Position numbers and translations under genes: made by a program
Source of the DNA: Ornithinibacillus bavariensis
Lineage (GTDB): Bacteria > Bacillota > Bacilli > Bacillales > Amphibacillaceae
Length of the DNA stretch: 64,000 bases
Reading direction: 5' to 3'
Assembly: GCF_050433565.1 (NCBI RefSeq)
Contig: NZ_JBNPWZ010000012.1
Coordinates: 30,019 to 94,018, forward strand
In this document: positions 60,878 through 64,000 of the stretch, in pieces
Position numbering within the stretch: position 1 is the first letter of the stretch
Layout of the letters: each line of letters opens with the position of its first letter
The notes under the pieces: generated by a model
Databases searched by the model: none
The model's input: only the letters and a program-made list of their open reading frames with translations
Told to the model about the DNA's origin: nothing

Positions 60878-61069
60878 ATGGGTGCAATTGAACGTAGCGG
60901 TTATCGGTTTGAGCCAGAATTTAGTGTGATTGAACAAAATGGTGCCATTCATGTATACCACCAAGGGGAGTTTATAGAAGAGATAAAATTTTCTTTTTCA
61001 GGGAAATATCCATTGGTCGATAAAATTGAAGAGCTTGTGGATGAATATTGTCAGGAAAGAGGTTTATAA
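60878..61069 (+). CDS. Small YbxH-like protein
   Basis: 63 residues, acidic, cytoplasmic: M-G-A-I-E-R-S-G-Y-R-F-E-P-E-F-S-V then a Glu-rich helical end. Similar in size and look to B. subtilis YbxH; no function is known. The start at ATG 60878 has GAGGAG 9 bases upstream; the TTG at 60869 touches that site. Ends in a hairpin region shared with the opposite DUF2187 gene. Confidence 0.65.
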   Translation: MGAIERSGYRFEPEFSVIEQNGAIHVYHQGEFIEEIKFSFSGKYPLVDKIEELVDEYCQERGL

Positions 61070-61076
61070 AATAAAG

Positions 61077-61163
61077 AAAAGCCTACCTTCATGGTAGTAG
61101 CCCCAAAAAGTTATGGTTAAATCTAACTTTTTAGGGGGCAATACCCATATGGTAGGCTTTTTC
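61077..61163. terminator. Structured bidirectional terminator region
   Basis: Outer stem AAAGCCTACC (about 61078-61087) with GGTAGGCTTT (61151-61160), T-rich on both strands. Inside is a second strong stem, CCCCAAAAAGTTA (61101-61113) with TAACTTTTT and GGGG (61124-61137). The two-level structure is more elaborate than a plain terminator. Confidence 0.65.
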
Positions 61164-61352
61164 TTACTTAACTACTTTATAATTTTTATGATTAACGACT
61201 GTTTTAATTGGCTCGTCTCTGACCTTATTATGGCCTATCTCGACGATTACAGAATTTTCTCGAACAATAAGGACTTTTCCTTTCTTTCCTTTATGTTCTC
61301 CATTTACTATTTCTATTGTGTCTTCAACATTTGCTTGTGTAGAATTTGTCAT
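61164..61352 (-). CDS. DUF2187 (YkvS-like) small KOW-type protein
   Basis: 62 residues forming a small beta barrel with a KOW-like motif: I-E-I-V-N-G-E-H-K-G-K-K-G-K-V, then S-V-I-V-E-I and the end T-V-V-N-H-K-N-Y-K-V-V typical of DUF2187. KOW domains usually bind RNA or protein. Function unknown; resembles B. subtilis YkvS. ATG with AGGAG upstream. Confidence 0.75.
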   Translation of the reverse strand: MTNSTQANVEDTIEIVNGEHKGKKGKVLIVRENSVIVEIGHNKVRDEPIKTVVNHKNYKVVK

Positions 61353-61434
61353 TATGATTACTCCTTTTAAAACTTGTTATCCTTGCTCATAGTATTACTC
61401 ATACGGTATTTTCAAATTCAACTACAGACCATTA

Positions 61435-62496
61435 TTAAAGGATATACATCCCCACTAATCCACATAAGAATCCGATTACGACCACTGAACCAGCAACAAA
61501 TAATAATACCTTTTTCGGAAACGATTTACCAACCATGATCATCGAAGGCAAACTAATAGCTGGTAATGTTACTAGTAATGCTGCGGCTGGGCCACCACCT
61601 AATCCAAATGCCATAAATGTCTGTATAATTGGTATTTCAGCAGCAGTTGGAATAACAAAAAGCATACCTGCAATAGCAAAAAGAACAACCGCGATCACGC
61701 CATTTGCCATTTCAATGCCAATGGTAGGAAATAGCCATGCACGAGCTGCTCCTAAAACCAACACGGATAGTAAATATGCTGGAACGATATAGATTATCAT
61801 CATTCCCATCGATTTTATCCATCTGAATAGGAACGGTTCAGACTCCTCTTGCTTTGCATCTTCCATCATTTTATTAAGTTCATCTGAATCAACCTTTGGT
61901 GCAAAGCGATTGGCTAAATAGCTTACTCCAAAGACAATGAATAGGCCGAAAATTACACGAAGTAAAGTAAATTTCCAGGAAAGGACAAACGTCATAAAAA
62001 CTAATGTAGCAGGATTAAGGGTTGGGTTACCCAACCAAAATGCAAGGCTTGCACCGACCGAAACCCTCTTCTTTCGTAAACCAATAGCAACTGGTGCCGC
62101 ACAGCAGGTGCACATCATTCCTGGCAAAGCAGCTAGTCCACCAACTGCAGTACTACCAAAGCTTGTCTTACCAAGAACTTTTATTAACCAATTGGTCGGC
62201 AGTAAGACCTGTAACAAGGAACCAAGTAGTATACCTAGAACCGCAGCTTGCCATACCGATTTAAAATAGATGACTGCATATTCCCACGCACTTTGCCATG
62301 AAACAGGCACCGGTTTATCGCCTAGTATTGACTCACCAATAGAATGGGTTGCCCTTGCTAAATCTGCTTTATGAAAATAAGGTACCCACTTTACATATGC
62401 TAATCCAATAGCCGTGATTAAAATAAATAAAAGTGCATAAATCCAAGTCTTCTTATGACCCGCATTTGATGAAAAAGAATGAGATGTTTGAGTCAT
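61435..62496 (-). CDS. UPF0718/YraQ-type permease
   Basis: 353 residues with about eight to ten membrane spans. The family mark P-G-M-M-C-T-C-C-A-A-P-V-A-I-G-L-R is at about residues 115-130; its Cys cluster is suggestive of soft-metal or thiol handling. Later P-T-L-N-P-A-T-L and A-A-E-I-P-I-I-Q are also typical. Relatives are linked to arsenic or other metal resistance. The start at ATG 62496 follows TGGAGG. Same strand as the CadD-type gene 76 bp upstream, so probably co-transcribed. Confidence 0.8.
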   Translation of the reverse strand: MTQTSHSFSSNAGHKKTWIYALLFILITAIGLAYVKWVPYFHKADLARATHSIGESILGDKPVPVSWQSAWEYAVIYFKSVWQAAVLGILLGSLLQVLLPTNWLIKVLGKTSFGSTAVGGLAALPGMMCTCCAAPVAIGLRKKRVSVGASLAFWLGNPTLNPATLVFMTFVLSWKFTLLRVIFGLFIVFGVSYLANRFAPKVDSDELNKMMEDAKQEESEPFLFRWIKSMGMMIIYIVPAYLLSVLVLGAARAWLFPTIGIEMANGVIAVVLFAIAGMLFVIPTAAEIPIIQTFMAFGLGGGPAAALLVTLPAISLPSMIMVGKSFPKKVLLFVAGSVVVIGFLCGLVGMYIL

Positions 62497-62572
62497 TTTT
62501 ATTACCTCCAATGGATTATTATACTACTAATTTGCCTACTAATGTATAATTCCGATTGGCATCCAAGTAACC

Positions 62573-63181
62573 TTATAAAAATAAATCTAATAACGTTTCA
62601 ATAGCATCACTTTCCAAAAGCACTTTTACTCCTATACCAATAAAAATCATAGGTATAATGAAACGCTGAAATCGTCCTACAAAGGTATATATTTGTTTCA
62701 CAGAACCTAGTATATGACAAATAGCACTCCATATTGGCACCAGAAGTATAAAGGTAAGGATAGCAATTAGCACTTCTCTCACATTCAAGGAAGTAAAATA
62801 TGGAATAAATATCGCTAGCTCCTCTGCCCCACCAGCAATTGCAATAATTGCGACCCTTACAGTTAAATTACTGAATATAGCCGTTTTTTGGAGAGCGGTA
62901 GAAGATTCCTCATCCTCGTCATCCCGTTCAAACAATTCCATGACTCCAATAATTATTGGCAAGAAACCAAGGAGGCCTGTCCATTCTTCCGTAATAAAAG
63001 ATATCCAATAAACCACTACAACAGCTATTAGAAGGACAAATGTCATCCCTATCTGCTGACCAATATAGACTTGTCTGATTTGCTTATGGTTCCTAGCATG
63101 TGCAAATAATACTATTAAAATTAGCATTTCATCCATTCCAGTTGCAATAAATGTAATAATCATCGTAATTACAGTAGCCAT
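62573..63181 (-). CDS. CadD-family cadmium resistance-type transporter
   Basis: 202 residues, about six membrane spans, with an early acidic M-D-E-M-L-I-L-I-V-L and a middle L-F-E-R-D-D-E-D-E-E loop. CadD proteins give cadmium resistance in staphylococci; the true substrate is not settled. First gene of a pair with the UPF0718 permease. The start at ATG 63181 has GGGGGAG 8 bases upstream; the TTG at 63187 is too close. Confidence 0.8.
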   Translation of the reverse strand: MATVITMIITFIATGMDEMLILIVLFAHARNHKQIRQVYIGQQIGMTFVLLIAVVVVYWISFITEEWTGLLGFLPIIIGVMELFERDDEDEESSTALQKTAIFSNLTVRVAIIAIAGGAEELAIFIPYFTSLNVREVLIAILTFILLVPIWSAICHILGSVKQIYTFVGRFQRFIIPMIFIGIGVKVLLESDAIETLLDLFL

Positions 63182-63311
63182 TAGCAAATCTCCCCCAATA
63201 AACTAATCCTGTACTAAGAGTATAAGCCTGTCTATGTTGCAATAGACCATGTATTTAGTTGGCGGAAATAGGAATCGATAGAATTAATGGTCATTTAGAA
63301 AAGGAGAATTT

Positions 63312-63362
63312 ATGAAGTATTTATATTTATATCAAGTTAAACCTATTCAAATTGGGAAATGA
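63312..63362 (+). CDS. Possible 16-residue peptide before the tandem repeats
   Basis: ATG 63312 is preceded by AAAGGAGAATTT, a good ribosome binding site, yet the frame closes after 16 codons (M-K-Y-L-Y-L-Y-Q-V-K-P) at the first repeat. It may be a leader peptide or the remains of a gene cut by the repeats. Confidence 0.3.
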   Translation: MKYLYLYQVKPIQIGK

Positions 63363-63786
63363 TGTTTAGGAATCTTCTATGATTCATTTTAATCCTAATT
63401 TACTTTCGAAATGACGTTTAGAGCTCTTCTATGATTCATTTTAATCCTAATTTACTTTCGAAATGACGTTTAGAGCTCTTCTATGATTCATTTTAAACCT
63501 AATTAACTTTCGAAATGATGCTTAGGGCTCTTCTATGATTCATTTTAATCCCAATTTACTTTCGAAATGACGCTTAGCGCTCTTCTATGGTTCATTTTAA
63601 TCCCAATTTACTTTCGAAATGACGTTTAGAGCTCTTCTATGATTCATTTTAATCCTAATTTACTTTCGAAATGACGTTTAGAGCTCTTCTATGATTCATT
63701 TTAAACCTAATTTACTTTCGAAATGACGTTTAGAGCTCTTCTATGATTCATTTTAAACCTAATTTACTTTCGAAATGATGTTTAGA
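63356..63786. repeat. Tandem array of eight 52-bp repeats plus a partial ninth
   Basis: Units start at 63356, 63408, 63460, 63512, 63564, 63616, 63668 and 63720, and a partial one at 63772. Each has GAAATGACGTTTAGAGCTCT then TCTATGATTCATTTTAA and a TTTACTTTC end. Palindromes AGAGCTCT and TTCGAA (at each junction) recur. Units differ at a few places (ACGTTT/ATGCTT/ACGCTT; AGAGCT/AGGGCT/AGCGCT; AATCCT/AAACCT/AATCCC). The period is not a multiple of three and all frames are closed, so it is not coding. Confidence 0.95.
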
Positions 63787-63910
63787 ATATAATTCCTTAT
63801 ATAAAAGTACTCAAAATAAATTTTGTAGGCATCTATACTCCACTTCCTTGCACTATTCAAAATGAGATAACTACCTCAAATCACTTAATTCTATATAAAA
63901 ATAAAAAAAT

Positions 63911-63992
63911 GAGGCTGGGACATAACTAGCCAAAAATAAATAGAAATGGTTCCAATCATCTAAAAACTGGTGCTTGGAACCATTTTTTTTGG
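63911..63992 (+). repeat. GGGACATAACTA element with terminator hairpin, to the window edge
   Basis: GAGGCTGGGACATAACTAGC at 63911-63930 shares GGGACATAACTA with 57084-57095. A hairpin follows: AAATGGTTCCAA (63944-63955) with TTGGAACCATTT (63974-63985) and a T run. The rest of the 63.2-64 kb stretch, apart from the repeats, shows nothing else. Confidence 0.55.
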
Positions 63993-64000
63993 TTTGTTTT

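Noticed and set aside
63356..63786. Tandem repeats as a CRISPR array
   Set aside because: The 52-bp units follow each other without unique spacers, and no cas gene is in the window.

Overview
The window looks like chromosomal DNA of a low-GC, Gram-positive, Bacillus-like bacterium (Bacillaceae). The evidence is strong AGGAGG-type ribosome binding sites, frequent TTG and GTG starts, A/T-rich intergenic DNA, and many genes with recognisable Bacillus subtilis counterparts (zosA, yfkHIJ, niaR/yrxA, mreBH, glpFK, glpD, yfmR, yojN/yojO, pdxS, katE). The lysine 6-dehydrogenase resembles the Geobacillus enzyme. I cannot fix the genus from the sequence alone. There is no phage, insertion sequence, CRISPR array, rRNA or tRNA that I can see.

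Layout. 0-1.3 kb: end of an amino-acid ABC importer operon. 1.5-3.5 kb: P-type metal ATPase zosA behind a perfect PerR box. 3.5-5.1 kb: yfkJIH operon. 5.3-9.2 kb: an AGCS amino-acid symporter, then the NAD-biosynthesis regulator NiaR divergent from a small membrane protein and a sodium:solute symporter. 9.3-13.3 kb: SRAP protein, glutaminase, PlsC acyltransferase, MreBH behind a SigI-like promoter. 13.8-18.1 kb: class III CoA-transferase, DUF1801 protein, acyl-CoA dehydrogenase and a succinate/glutarate-semialdehyde-type dehydrogenase. 18.2-22.1 kb: ECF sigma factor with a membrane partner, a ZIP metal transporter with a strong operator, an alpha/beta hydrolase and a Nudix hydrolase. 22.5-29.2 kb: glycerol block (glpD, glpK, glpF, dhaM, dhaL, dhaK) with terminator hairpins in the glpD and glpF leaders and a cre site on the glpF promoter. 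29.4-36.1 kb: DUF3870 protein, IclR regulator and a four-gene operon (lysine 6-dehydrogenase, aldehyde dehydrogenase, TPP enzyme, aminotransferase). 36.3-39.1 kb: divergent kynU-kynB-kynA. 39-47.5 kb: secreted DUF5667 protein, unknown protein, C45 acyltransferase-like protein, ABC-F protein YfmR, P1 peptidase, RluA-type pseudouridine synthase and an amidase. 47.6-50.5 kb: MoxR ATPase and VWA protein pair. 50.6-56.8 kb: helical protein, PdxR-like regulator and pdxS, YetF-type membrane protein, a frameshifted DUF2500 gene and an amidohydrolase. 57-63.2 kb: MarR regulator, TauE/SafE exporter, katE, small proteins, a permease and a CadD-type transporter. 63.36-63.79 kb: eight tandem 52-bp repeats.

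The most interesting reading joins two loci. The operon at 30.5-36.1 kb encodes what is needed to take lysine through 2-aminoadipate semialdehyde, 2-aminoadipate and 2-oxoadipate to glutarate semialdehyde, if the TPP enzyme decarboxylates 2-oxoadipate. The cluster at 13.8-18.1 kb could then oxidise glutarate semialdehyde to glutarate, activate it to glutaryl-CoA and dehydrogenate it toward crotonyl-CoA. The substrates are inferred; the enzyme families are seen. Lysine, tryptophan (kynUBA) and glycerol/dihydroxyacetone breakdown therefore sit side by side, with two cre sites that suggest CcpA control and a palindrome at the lysine operon promoter that suits the neighbouring IclR regulator.
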